Source of the DNA: Caldisalinibacter kiritimatiensis
Lineage (GTDB): Bacteria > Bacillota > Clostridia > Tissierellales > Caldisalinibacteraceae
Reading direction: 5' to 3'
Assembly: GCF_000387765.1 (NCBI RefSeq)
Contig: NZ_ARZA01000268.1
Coordinates: 1-46,106 of the forward strand
DNA length: 46,106 nt
The number at the start of each line of letters is the position of its first letter. Within the stretch, counting starts at the first letter, position 1. The notes under the pieces were generated by a model. The model was not told where the DNA came from, did no database searches, and saw nothing but the letters and a program-made list of their open reading frames with translations. Positions 1-7,332 of the stretch are shown here, in pieces. Position numbers and translations under genes: made by a program.

Positions 1-274
1 GGTTAATTATTTCACAACTTGTACTGAAGAGTCAATATTTATACTTATATATGAATATTTTTTAATATATTTAAAAAAACAGAAAGAGAATTTTCATAAT
101 TACAATCAAAACCTTAATAATTCTGAATTTTATCTAAATATAAAAAACATCCAAAATTTTGACATGCAAATATTTTCGGACGACAAATTATACCTCTATT
201 AATAAAAAATATATAGGTGAGAGGAATGACAAATTGTTTGAATATTACAAAAGCATTACAAATTCAAAATTTAC
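1..274. other. AT-rich region with no gene seen
   Basis: No open frame with a convincing ribosome-binding site starts here. A longer reading frame in phase with the leader ORF extends upstream to about 159, but it lies ahead of the promoter at 275-303 and has no Shine-Dalgarno, so I do not regard it as coding. No terminator or repeat was recognised. Confidence 0.5.
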
Positions 275-303
275 TTGCAATACTGACGTTTTTCCATTAT
301 ACT
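275..303 (+). promoter_or_regulatory. Promoter of the exporter leader RNA
   Basis: A -35 element TTGCAA (275-280) and a -10 element TATACT (298-303) are separated by exactly 17 nt. Transcription would start near 310, about 20 nt before the Shine-Dalgarno AGGAGG (331-336) of the leader ORF. Its position fits a leader RNA that begins just before the small ORF. This is a reading by eye, not a measured start site. Confidence 0.6.
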
Positions 304-344
304 ATAGTGGAAGAAAAAATTACCGTTATAAGGAGGTCGTGTTA

Positions 345-449
345 ATGATTTTATTAAGATTTGTATTTAGTAATAGAAGCGAAAGTATCATTAAATTAAA
401 TAAATATAGTGCACGACCTGTGTCTTATAGGTGTAATATGTCTTTATAG
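345..449 (+). CDS. Leader peptide of the ABC exporter attenuator (34 aa)
   Basis: A 34-codon ORF begins at ATG 345 behind a strong Shine-Dalgarno (AGGAGG, 331-336) and ends just before two tandem terminators. The peptide starts MILLRFVFSNRSES and ends ARPVSYRCNMSL. Its place before a BmrC/BmrD-like exporter matches the BmrB leader of Bacillus subtilis, which acts through ribosome-mediated transcriptional attenuation. Codons 25-29 (nt 417-429, CCTGTGTCTTATA) are complementary at 12 of 13 positions, counting one G-U pair, to the 5' arm of terminator 1 (468-480). The Shine-Dalgarno itself lies in AGGTCGTG (334-341), perfectly complementary to CACGACCT (412-419). The role is inferred from this structure; the peptide itself matches no family I know. 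Confidence 0.7.
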   Translation: MILLRFVFSNRSESIIKLNKYSARPVSYRCNMSL

Positions 450-480
450 AAGTTAATTTACTTAGTATATAAGCCATAGG
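417..480 (+). promoter_or_regulatory. Antiterminator hairpin competing with terminator 1
   Basis: The segment 417-429 inside the leader ORF can pair with 468-480, the start of terminator 1, giving 13 positions with one G-U and one mismatch. A ribosome stalled early in the leader (before about codon 20) would leave 417-429 free to form this helix and allow readthrough. A ribosome reaching the stop at 449 would cover it and let the terminator fold. The same 417-426 segment can also pair with the 5' arm of terminator 2. The pairing is seen in the sequence; the switching is inferred. Confidence 0.6.
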
Positions 481-506
481 TATGTGTGCGTATCTATGGC
501 TTTTTT
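472..506 (+). terminator. Attenuator terminator 1
   Basis: AGCCATAG (472-479) pairs with CTATGGCT (494-501); the stem continues through a partly wobble-paired inner segment to a TGTG loop and is followed by a run of six T (501-506). It lies 23 nt after the leader stop codon and shares its 5' arm with the antiterminator. Confidence 0.8.
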
Positions 507-559
507 ATATGATATTATTTTATAGAGTTGGAAAATAAACTTTTATTGTTCATTGTAAA

Positions 560-590
560 AGCCATAGGTATGTATACCTATGGCTTTTTT
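560..590 (+). terminator. Attenuator terminator 2 (near-copy of terminator 1)
   Basis: AGCCATAGGTAT (560-571) pairs perfectly with ATACCTATGGCT (574-585) and is followed by six T (585-590). The first 13 bases of the 5' arm repeat those of terminator 1, so both could answer to the same antiterminator. Tandem copies would tighten the off state of the exporter operon. Confidence 0.8.
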
Positions 591-629
591 AATTAACTTT
601 TTATTAAAAAATTATAGGGAGGTATTTAA

Positions 630-698
630 ATGTTAAATGTTATTCAGAAGAAACTAAATAGGCAAAGAGAGGAGCTGATAGTTAATGATTTTGGATGA
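630..698 (+). CDS. Small ORF of 22 aa between attenuator and exporter
   Basis: ATG 630 follows a good Shine-Dalgarno (GGGAGG, 617-622) at 7 nt. The peptide MLNVIQKKLNRQREELIVND plus FG is a charged helix, loosely like the first helix of Spo0E-type phosphatase proteins, but it is too short for that family and may be a remnant. It could instead be a second translated leader or chance. The remaining leader between 590 and 753 holds nothing else I can name. Confidence 0.3.
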   Translation: MLNVIQKKLNRQREELIVNDFG

Positions 699-753
699 AG
701 GAGTAAAGTATAGGATTTAAATAATAGTTTAATATGAAAGCGAGGGAAAGGTT

Positions 754-2565
754 ATGAATCCTTTAAGATTATTATGGAAATTTATGAAGGGAAATAGACT
801 TATATATTTAGGAGCAGTAATAAGTATAGGTTTAGCTATATTCTTTTCAATACTAAATCCTTTAGTATTAAGGGTTACAATAGATTCTATTATAGGAAAT
901 GAACCATTAGATGTACCAGAGTGGATAGAGAATATTATCTACAATTTAGGAGGAAAAACAGTTTTAATGCATAATCTTTGGATTTGTGCTGCTTGTTTAG
1001 TATTTTTAACGCTTTTGCGTGGAGTGTTTCTATATTACAAAGGAAAATGGTCAGCTAAAGCATCAGAATCAATTACGAAAAATATAAGAGAAACTTTATA
1101 TAATCATATTCAGCATTTACCATATGATTATCATGTGAAAGCTGAAACTGGAGACTTGATTCAAAGATGTACTTCTGATGTAGATACAATAAGACGCTTT
1201 CTAGCAGTACAGCTTGTTGAAATAGGTAGAGCAATATTTATGATTTCAATTGCATCGATTATTATGTTTTCACTAAATGTTAAAATGGCCTTTATAGCAT
1301 TAACTGTTGTACCAATAATATTTGTATTTTCAGCTGTATTTTTTATGAAGGTTCAGAAGGCTTTTAAGATTTCAGATGAAGCAGAGGCAAGAATGTCAAC
1401 AGTACTTCAAGAAAACTTTAATGGTGTAAGAGTAGTTAGAGCTTTTGGTAGACAGAAGTATGAAATTGACAAATTTGATGAAAGAAATAGTGAATATAAG
1501 AAAGTAACATATAGACTAATAAAACTTTTAGCATATTACTGGTCTTTATCAGATGTATTATGTTTATCTCAGATAGGATTAGTAGTTGTTCTAGGAACAT
1601 ATTGGGCAGCTACAGGAACTATTACTATGGGAACTTTAGTAGTATTTACTTCTTATGAAGGAATGCTACTTTGGCCAGTTAGACAATTAGGTCGTATTTT
1701 ATCTGATTTAGGAAAGATGATGGTTTCATTAAGACGTATTGATGAGATATTGAGTGAACCTGTAGAAAAGCCTAAAAAATGCGAAATTAAGCCTAACATT
1801 GAAGGAAACATTAGTTTTAAAAATGTATCTTTTGAATATGAAGAAGGTAGACCTGTTCTTAAGAATATATCTTTTGATGTTAAGAAGGGGCAAACTGTTG
1901 CGCTAATGGGCCAAACAGGTTCAGGTAAATCTTCTTTGATTCATTTATTAGCAAGATTATACGACTATCAAAGTGGTTCTATAAAGATTGATGGAGTTGA
2001 ATTAAAAAATATCGATAAAAAATGGATTAGAAAAAACATAGGTATAGTGTTACAGGAACCATTTTTGTTTTCACGTACTATAAAAGAGAACATTAGTTTA
2101 GCAAGACATGAAGCAGATGAAACCGAGGTCATTGAAGCAGCTCGAGTTGCTGCAATTCATGATGTAATATTAGATTATGATAAAGGATATGAAACTCCAG
2201 TTGGAGAACGAGGGGTGACATTATCGGGAGGACAAAAACAGAGAATAGCAATAGCTAGAACAATTATAAACGATAGTCCTATTTTAATATTTGATGATTC
2301 ATTAAGTGCAGTTGATACTGAAACAGATGCAGCTATTAGAAAAGCTTTAAAAGAGCGTAAAAAAGATGTTACTACCTTTATTATTTCTCATAGAGTTTCT
2401 ACATTGTCTGAAGCTGATTTAATAATCGTTTTAGATAAAGGTAAGATTGTACAATCAGGAACTCACGATGAGTTAATTGAACAACCAGGGTTATATAAAA
2501 GAGTATGGGCTATACAAAATGCCTTAGAAGAAGATTTTGAGCAAGAATTGAATAATATTGTGTAA
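754..2565 (+). CDS. bmrC: Heterodimeric ABC multidrug exporter, BmrC-like subunit
   Basis: This is a 603-aa half-transporter with an N-terminal six-helix exporter domain (about residues 15-310) and a C-terminal ATPase domain. Visible motifs are Walker A GQTGSGKSS from residue 386, an intact signature LSGGQ at 490 and Walker B ending FDDS near 513-516. The catalytic Glu after the Walker B Asp is Asp here, so this subunit contributes the degenerate site, as in BmrC, TM287 and similar heterodimers. The partner follows at 2646. In the family such pairs export drugs and other hydrophobic compounds across the cytoplasmic membrane. Expression is probably set by the upstream leader and two terminators. 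LmrA/YheI-type naming is an alternative; substrate cannot be read from sequence. Confidence 0.88.
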   Translation: MNPLRLLWKFMKGNRLIYLGAVISIGLAIFFSILNPLVLRVTIDSIIGNEPLDVPEWIENIIYNLGGKTVLMHNLWICAACLVFLTLLRGVFLYYKGKWSAKASESITKNIRETLYNHIQHLPYDYHVKAETGDLIQRCTSDVDTIRRFLAVQLVEIGRAIFMISIASIIMFSLNVKMAFIALTVVPIIFVFSAVFFMKVQKAFKISDEAEARMSTVLQENFNGVRVVRAFGRQKYEIDKFDERNSEYKKVTYRLIKLLAYYWSLSDVLCLSQIGLVVVLGTYWAATGTITMGTLVVFTSYEGMLLWPVRQLGRILSDLGKMMVSLRRIDEILSEPVEKPKKCEIKPNIEGNISFKNVSFEYEEGRPVLKNISFDVKKGQTVALMGQTGSGKSSLIHLLARLYDYQSGSIKIDGVELKNIDKKWIRKNIGIVLQEPFLFSRTIKENISLARHEADETEVIEAARVAAIHDVILDYDKGYETPVGERGVTLSGGQKQRIAIARTIINDSPILIFDDSLSAVDTETDAAIRKALKERKKDVTTFIISHRVSTLSEADLIIVLDKGKIVQSGTHDELIEQPGLYKRVWAIQNALEEDFEQELNNIV

Positions 2566-2574
2566 TAAAAAATT

Positions 2575-2610
2575 CCTAACCATTGATGTATTAATACATC
2601 AATGGTTAGG
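2575..2610. repeat. Perfect 18-bp inverted repeat between the exporter genes
   Basis: Positions 2575-2592 (CCTAACCATTGATGTATT) are the exact reverse complement of 2593-2610, with no unpaired loop base. No T run follows on the plus strand, so it is not a normal plus-strand terminator; on the minus strand an A/T-rich run (AATTTTTTATT) follows. It sits 10 nt after bmrC and 35 nt before bmrD. It may be an mRNA-stabilising or processing hairpin, or a dimeric-protein site. Confidence 0.65.
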
Positions 2611-2645
2611 ACTATAGAAAGTTATAAGTGAGAGGAATGATAATT

Positions 2646-4469
2646 ATGAATTCATATAAAGAACAAGAATTCAGTAAAAACTTTGATTTTAGTTTGTGGA
2701 GAAGATTATTTAAATATATGAAACCATATAAGAAATTATTGGGACTATTAGCGTTTGTAATGATTGGAGTTGCAGGGATAGATGTAGTGTTTCCATGGAT
2801 GACTAAATATGCTATTGACAACTTTGTAGTTAATCAAAGCTTAGAAGGATTAGGTAGATATAGTTTAATATATGGTTTATTAGTGGTATTACAGTCATTC
2901 AATATATGGTTGTTTATTTCTTTAGCAGGAAAAGTAGAAATGGGATTAGCATATGATATTAGAAAGATAGGTTTCAAAAGACTCCAAGAACTTTCTTTTT
3001 CTTATTATGACCGTACTCCTGTAGGCTGGTTGATGGCTCGAATGACCTCAGATATTCGTAGGCTTAGTGAAGTAATATCCTGGGGACTAGTAGATACTGC
3101 ATGGGGTTTAACCATGATGATAGGTTTTGCGGCTGTAATGTTTTATTATAATTGGAAATTGACACTGTTATCCTTATCGGTGGTACCAATTCTTATGATA
3201 ATAAGTATATACTTTCAAAAGAAAATATTGAAAGCATATAGACAAGTAAGAAAAACTAATTCTAAGATAACAGCATCATTTAGTGAAGGGATTTCTGGTG
3301 CTAAAACCACTAAAACATTAGTAAGAGAAGAAGAAAATTTAAAAGAGTTTGAGCAGATAACAGGAAAAATGAAATATTCGTCTGTGAGAGCCGCTATATT
3401 TTCTGCGTTGTTTCTACCTATAGTAATGACATTAGGTAGTATAGGTACAGGTTTAGCTTTATGGTTTGGAGGAAAAGGTGTTTTGATGGAAACTATAAGT
3501 TATGGTACTTTAGTTTTATTCTTGTCCTATACAGTTCAGTTTTTTGAGCCTGTACGTGAATTAGCACGAATTTTTGCAGAATTACAGGCAGCTCAAGCAT
3601 CAGCGGAAAGAGTTTTATCAATGATTGAAACAGAACCGGATATTATGGATACCGAGGACGTAATTGAAAAATATGGCGATGCCTTCTATCCCAAGAAAGA
3701 AAATTGGCCAGAAATGAAGGGAAATGTAACATTTAAAAATGTAAGCTTTGAATATAAAGAGGGAGAAAAGGTACTAGATAATTTTAATTTAGAGGTTAAG
3801 GCTGGTGAAACTATAGCTTTAGTTGGTGAAACAGGTTCAGGAAAAAGTACCATTGTAAATTTAGCTTGTAGATTTTATGAGCCAACTAGTGGGAAAATAC
3901 TAATAGATGGAGTTGATTATAAAGAAAGGCCATTGGCGTGGCTTCATCATAGTCTAGGATATGTATTGCAGACTCCTCATCTTTTTAGTGGAACGATTAA
4001 AGAAAATATACGTTATGGTAAATTGGATGCAACGGAAATGGATATAATTAGAGCAGCTAAGTTAGTAAATTCCCATGATTTTATAATGAATCTTGAAAAG
4101 GGATACGATACAGAGGTTGGTGAAGGTGGGGGTAAGCTGTCCACTGGGGAGAAGCAGCTTATTTCCTTTGCTAGAGCAGTAGTAGCTAACCCTAAAATAT
4201 TTGTTCTTGACGAGGCCACTTCATCTATAGATACAGAAACAGAGAAAAAAATTCAACACGCTATACAGAAGGTATTAGAAGGAAGAACTAGTTTTATAAT
4301 TGCCCATAGATTGTCAACAATAGTGTCCGCTGATAGAATATTAGTTATAAGAAAGGGGAAAGTTGTTGAAGAAGGAACTCATCAGCAATTGCTAAAAAAG
4401 AGGGGATATTACTACAGACTTTATACTAACCAATTCAAAGAAGAAAAGCAAACAGAAATTCTCATGTAA
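2646..4469 (+). CDS. bmrD: Heterodimeric ABC multidrug exporter, BmrD-like subunit
   Basis: This is a 607-aa half-transporter with six membrane helices followed by an ATPase domain. I start it at ATG 2646, 10 nt after GAGG (2632-2635); GTG 2628 and ATG 2637 are in frame but poorly placed. Walker A GETGSGKST starts at residue 394. Walker B is FVLDEA with the catalytic Glu at 523. The signature is LSTGE (498) instead of LSGGQ. Thus its signature is the degenerate one while its Walker B is intact, complementary to the upstream subunit. The pair should form one consensus and one degenerate ATP site. A strong terminator follows immediately, so the two genes form a closed operon. Confidence 0.88.
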   Translation: MNSYKEQEFSKNFDFSLWRRLFKYMKPYKKLLGLLAFVMIGVAGIDVVFPWMTKYAIDNFVVNQSLEGLGRYSLIYGLLVVLQSFNIWLFISLAGKVEMGLAYDIRKIGFKRLQELSFSYYDRTPVGWLMARMTSDIRRLSEVISWGLVDTAWGLTMMIGFAAVMFYYNWKLTLLSLSVVPILMIISIYFQKKILKAYRQVRKTNSKITASFSEGISGAKTTKTLVREEENLKEFEQITGKMKYSSVRAAIFSALFLPIVMTLGSIGTGLALWFGGKGVLMETISYGTLVLFLSYTVQFFEPVRELARIFAELQAAQASAERVLSMIETEPDIMDTEDVIEKYGDAFYPKKENWPEMKGNVTFKNVSFEYKEGEKVLDNFNLEVKAGETIALVGETGSGKSTIVNLACRFYEPTSGKILIDGVDYKERPLAWLHHSLGYVLQTPHLFSGTIKENIRYGKLDATEMDIIRAAKLVNSHDFIMNLEKGYDTEVGEGGGKLSTGEKQLISFARAVVANPKIFVLDEATSSIDTETEKKIQHAIQKVLEGRTSFIIAHRLSTIVSADRILVIRKGKVVEEGTHQQLLKKRGYYYRLYTNQFKEEKQTEILM

Positions 4470-4476
4470 TAAAAGA

Positions 4477-4506
4477 GTTGTTAGCCTTGAGCTAACAACC
4501 TTTTTT
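4477..4506 (+). terminator. Terminator of the exporter operon
   Basis: GTTGTTAGC (4477-4485) and GCTAACAAC (4491-4499) form a 9-bp stem with loop CTTGA, followed by CTTTTTT. It starts 8 nt after the bmrD stop codon. Confidence 0.9.
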
Positions 4507-4567
4507 AAGTTTTATATAATGCATTAACATATTTTATTTGGATATACTACTTTAGAGGTGATATCAG

Positions 4568-4699
4568 ATGGGTAGAATTATAGGTTTTGGTTTTATATTA
4601 GTAGGTTTATTAGGTCTATTATTACCTATATTGCCAGGATGGCTCATTTTGTTATTAGGATTTAACTTATTTTTTAGAAAAAGAATAACTTTAAAGTAG
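4568..4699 (+). CDS. Small hydrophobic membrane protein (43 aa), PGPGW-like
   Basis: ATG 4568 follows the ribosome-binding site TAGAGGTG. The product is almost wholly hydrophobic, with a short hairpin-like LPILPGW motif between two hydrophobic stretches and a basic end FFRKR. This resembles the short 'PGPGW' putative transmembrane proteins. It ends 22 nt before the P-type ATPase gene and is probably co-transcribed with it. Function unknown; it may be a small partner of the ATPase. Confidence 0.6.
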   Translation: MGRIIGFGFILVGLLGLLLPILPGWLILLLGFNLFFRKRITLK

Positions 4700-4721
4700 A
4701 TGGGTTACTAAGGGTGAGTAT

Positions 4722-6836
4722 ATGGAAGTATTAAGTTATGTACCAGGACGAATAAGAATTAAAGAAGATAAATTATATAAAAATGAAGAAAAGGCACAAT
4801 TAATCGAATTTTGTTTAAAAGATATATCGGGAATAAAAAAGTGTAATGTAAATCCAATACTAGGAACTATAGTGGTTAAATATGATGTTAATAAAATGAA
4901 ACCTAATATATTAAATAGAAAAATAAAAAAGCTTTTAAATGCTAATACCCCTTATTTAGAATATATTAATGAACACTATAAGGAGTACATAGAAGAAGAA
5001 GCTAAACTAAAGCGTGCAAAGAAGAAAATGTTAGTTTTTGGAGGTATTTATATACTATATAAAATAAAGCAGTTCTTCTTTGGAAAGTTTTATTTAAGCA
5101 GAAGTTTTCCTGTATTAACTATGGCTTCCATTATAACTATTACAAAAGGTTACCCAACAATCAGGAATATTTACAATAAATTGGGGCAATATTTTCCTAC
5201 GAATTCAGATAAATTACTTGTATTAGTAGGTGCATCTTTTACATTGATGAGAGAAGGAAATAAGGGTACTATGCTCTTATTCTTAAAAGCATTTACAGAT
5301 GCTCTACAATCATATACAGAATTAGAATATAAGAAACAGTTACTAAGAAATAATCCAAATCCAGCTAAATTAGTATGGTATTGTTATGAAGATAAAGAGT
5401 ATTTAATTCCTTTAAAGGCACTAGAAAAAGGGGATACTGTAGTATTTAATGAAAATGAAGTGATTCCAGTAGTTGGAGGAATTATAGAAGGAAATGCATT
5501 AGTTAATTATATGTACTATACTGGACAGCCGGAGGTAAGGTACTTACGAAAAAATGATAAAGTTTATGAAGGTATGGTTATAACTTCAGGAAAAATAAAG
5601 ATAAGAATTAATAAAGTACCAGAAATAAGACCAAAACCCGATTTAGCTTTAAAGGAACTTGATTTAAAACAAAGATTATCTAAATATAGGAAAAGACAAA
5701 TATATAGAGCAACTACAATGGCTGCAGCAAGCTATTTAATAACTGGAACTATCTTAAGTCCATTGTCAGTATTATTAGTTATGAGTCCATCTGCGTCAAA
5801 AGTAGCTTTTAATGCAGGAATGAGTAATACATTAAAACTTTTGTTAAAGCACAAAATTATATTGAGAAATATAAATACGATTGAAAGAATAATTAATGCA
5901 AAATCTATTGTATTTGACAAAACAGGGACTTTAACTAAAGGTAGGTTAAGAATTTCTAAAGTAGATGTTTATGATGAAAGATATACTGAAGAGCAATTGT
6001 TGGAAATCTGTGCATCCTGTGAATCAAATATACATCATCCAGTAGCATATACTTTGACTAGTGATGTAAAAGATAACAATAGTTCAGAAGATATTATATA
6101 TATACCTTCTAAAGGAGTTATTTCTAACTATAAAGGACATAGAGTCGTAATAGGAAATGAGAGTTTAATCAAGGAAGAGAATATAGAATTAAGTAAAGAT
6201 GTAACAGATGAAAACGGTAATATATATTATTTACCTATTTATGTAGCAATAGATAACAAATTATGTGGAAAAATAAGTATGATAGAGGAATTAGAAAATA
6301 ATGCTTTAGAAGTAGTTAATGGTTTAAGAAAAAGAAGAATATACGATATATCTATAATAAGTGGTGACCTACAAGATAATGTATCCTATATAGGAGATAA
6401 ATTAAATATTTCAAACTGTCATGGAGAATTTTCAATACAGGATAAACAAGAATACATAAAACAGAAGAAAAGGCATGGACCAGTTTTAATGGTCGGAGAT
6501 GGTGTAAATGATACATATGCAATGAAGGTAGCTGATGTGAGTATATCCTATAATACTCAATCGTCTGAGCAAGCAGTGCAGCAGTCTGACTGTATATTAG
6601 CTGAAAAGGAAATGAAACTTATTCTAGATTTACTTGATTTAACTCAAAAGAGCTATTCTAGAATTGAAAGAAACATAATTTTTAGCCAAAGCTACAATTT
6701 TATATTTGGTATATTAAGTATGCTAGGATATATAAATCCATTTAAAGCTAAGACAATAAATACAATGAATTCCATTATATCTATGATTAATAGTGGAAAA
6801 ATAAATAAATTAAAAACTAAAAATAGGGAAAATTAA
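4722..6836 (+). CDS. Atypical P1B-type ATPase with N-terminal HMA_2-like domain
   Basis: The 704-aa protein opens with an HMA_2-like domain (about residues 1-75, motif VPGRIRIK, no CxxC), then membrane helices, actuator domain, more helices and the P/N domains. The phosphorylation loop DKTGTLTKG begins with Asp399, an HP motif lies at 439-440 and GDGVND at 592-597, so the phosphorylation machinery looks intact. Two features are odd. The actuator motif reads TGQ (267-269) where P-type ATPases have TGE, and the helix that normally carries CPC reads MSPSAS (354-359). The metal specificity is therefore not of the usual Cu, Zn or Co type. The N-terminal domain recurs in two other proteins of this region. 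A ferrosome FezB-like (P1B-6) iron pump is a reasonable hypothesis, not proven here. Confidence 0.75.
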   Translation: MEVLSYVPGRIRIKEDKLYKNEEKAQLIEFCLKDISGIKKCNVNPILGTIVVKYDVNKMKPNILNRKIKKLLNANTPYLEYINEHYKEYIEEEAKLKRAKKKMLVFGGIYILYKIKQFFFGKFYLSRSFPVLTMASIITITKGYPTIRNIYNKLGQYFPTNSDKLLVLVGASFTLMREGNKGTMLLFLKAFTDALQSYTELEYKKQLLRNNPNPAKLVWYCYEDKEYLIPLKALEKGDTVVFNENEVIPVVGGIIEGNALVNYMYYTGQPEVRYLRKNDKVYEGMVITSGKIKIRINKVPEIRPKPDLALKELDLKQRLSKYRKRQIYRATTMAAASYLITGTILSPLSVLLVMSPSASKVAFNAGMSNTLKLLLKHKIILRNINTIERIINAKSIVFDKTGTLTKGRLRISKVDVYDERYTEEQLLEICASCESNIHHPVAYTLTSDVKDNNSSEDIIYIPSKGVISNYKGHRVVIGNESLIKEENIELSKDVTDENGNIYYLPIYVAIDNKLCGKISMIEELENNALEVVNGLRKRRIYDISIISGDLQDNVSYIGDKLNISNCHGEFSIQDKQEYIKQKKRHGPVLMVGDGVNDTYAMKVADVSISYNTQSSEQAVQQSDCILAEKEMKLILDLLDLTQKSYSRIERNIIFSQSYNFIFGILSMLGYINPFKAKTINTMNSIISMINSGKINKLKTKNREN

Positions 6837-6855
6837 TAAAAGAGAGGTGTATTCG

Positions 6856-7050
6856 ATGAGAAATCCTTTTAAACCATTTACTGGTGAAAGTTTATTGGTA
6901 GCATTGGGATTAACTTTGATAACTTCTTTAGTATTACCTATAATAAAAGAGCTTGTAACTTCTGATGAAAAAAGAGAAAAAGGTATGTTTAATTTAGATG
7001 AAAAAAATGAAGAACATTTTTTAATTGATAAAAGTGAACTTAATAGTTAA
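6856..7050 (+). CDS. Small membrane protein (64 aa), probable ATPase partner
   Basis: I start it at ATG 6856, 8 nt after AGAGAGG; the frame also opens at GTG 6847, inside that ribosome-binding site. One hydrophobic helix (about residues 13-32) is followed by a charged, acidic tail. The N-terminus (KPFTGESLLVALGL) aligns with that of the 135-aa protein at 14768 (KPFGTQSFVIGVGI); both end the helix with a Pro-x-Ile-Lys pattern, so the two look related. It lies 19 nt after the P-type ATPase stop, followed by a terminator, so the 43-aa protein, ATPase and this protein form a small operon. Function unknown. Confidence 0.65.
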   Translation: MRNPFKPFTGESLLVALGLTLITSLVLPIIKELVTSDEKREKGMFNLDEKNEEHFLIDKSELNS

Positions 7051-7088
7051 CAACAAAAAGTGTCCAATTCTAGGACACTTTTGTTGTT
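7049..7088 (+). terminator. Terminator after the atypical ATPase operon
   Basis: Positions 7049-7065 pair with 7073-7088 through GTGTCC/GGACAC and a long AACAAC/GTTGTT base with one bulged A. The stem is long and the 3' arm is T-rich. It overlaps the stop codon of the 64-aa protein. Confidence 0.75.
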
Positions 7089-7332
7089 AAAGAAGATATA
7101 TTATATTTAGTATTCAAAAAGAGTTAAAATGATATTAATTACTAACTAATAGATTGACGAAGCTGATTTTACTAATATTACTATGTCATTAATTATAAAT
7201 AGGACTCAAGATGCATATATATTAGATATAACTTAACATCATATTAATTACATTCAGGTATAAATATATTAGAATGTAGTTAATAGTACAAGTACTTTTA
7301 TAACTAAATGATTGACGTTAGGAGGCGTAAAT
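7089..7332 (+). other. Intergenic stretch before the PhoH-like gene
   Basis: AT-rich sequence without an ORF. Positions 7141-7176 resemble the 3' end of the dispersed repeat found at 24471 and 33431 (ACTAACTAA, then GA..GAAGCTGATTTT), so it may carry a decayed partial copy. No clear promoter was recognised. Confidence 0.4.

Noticed and set aside
159-194. TTGACA at 159-164 with TATACC at 189-194 as a promoter
   Set aside because: The spacing is 24 nt, too long; the pair at 275-303 with 17 nt is far better placed for the leader ORF.
159-344. In-frame upstream extension of the leader ORF toward 159
   Set aside because: It lies before the likely promoter at 275-303, has no ribosome-binding site and has no protein-like features; only 345-449 is kept.
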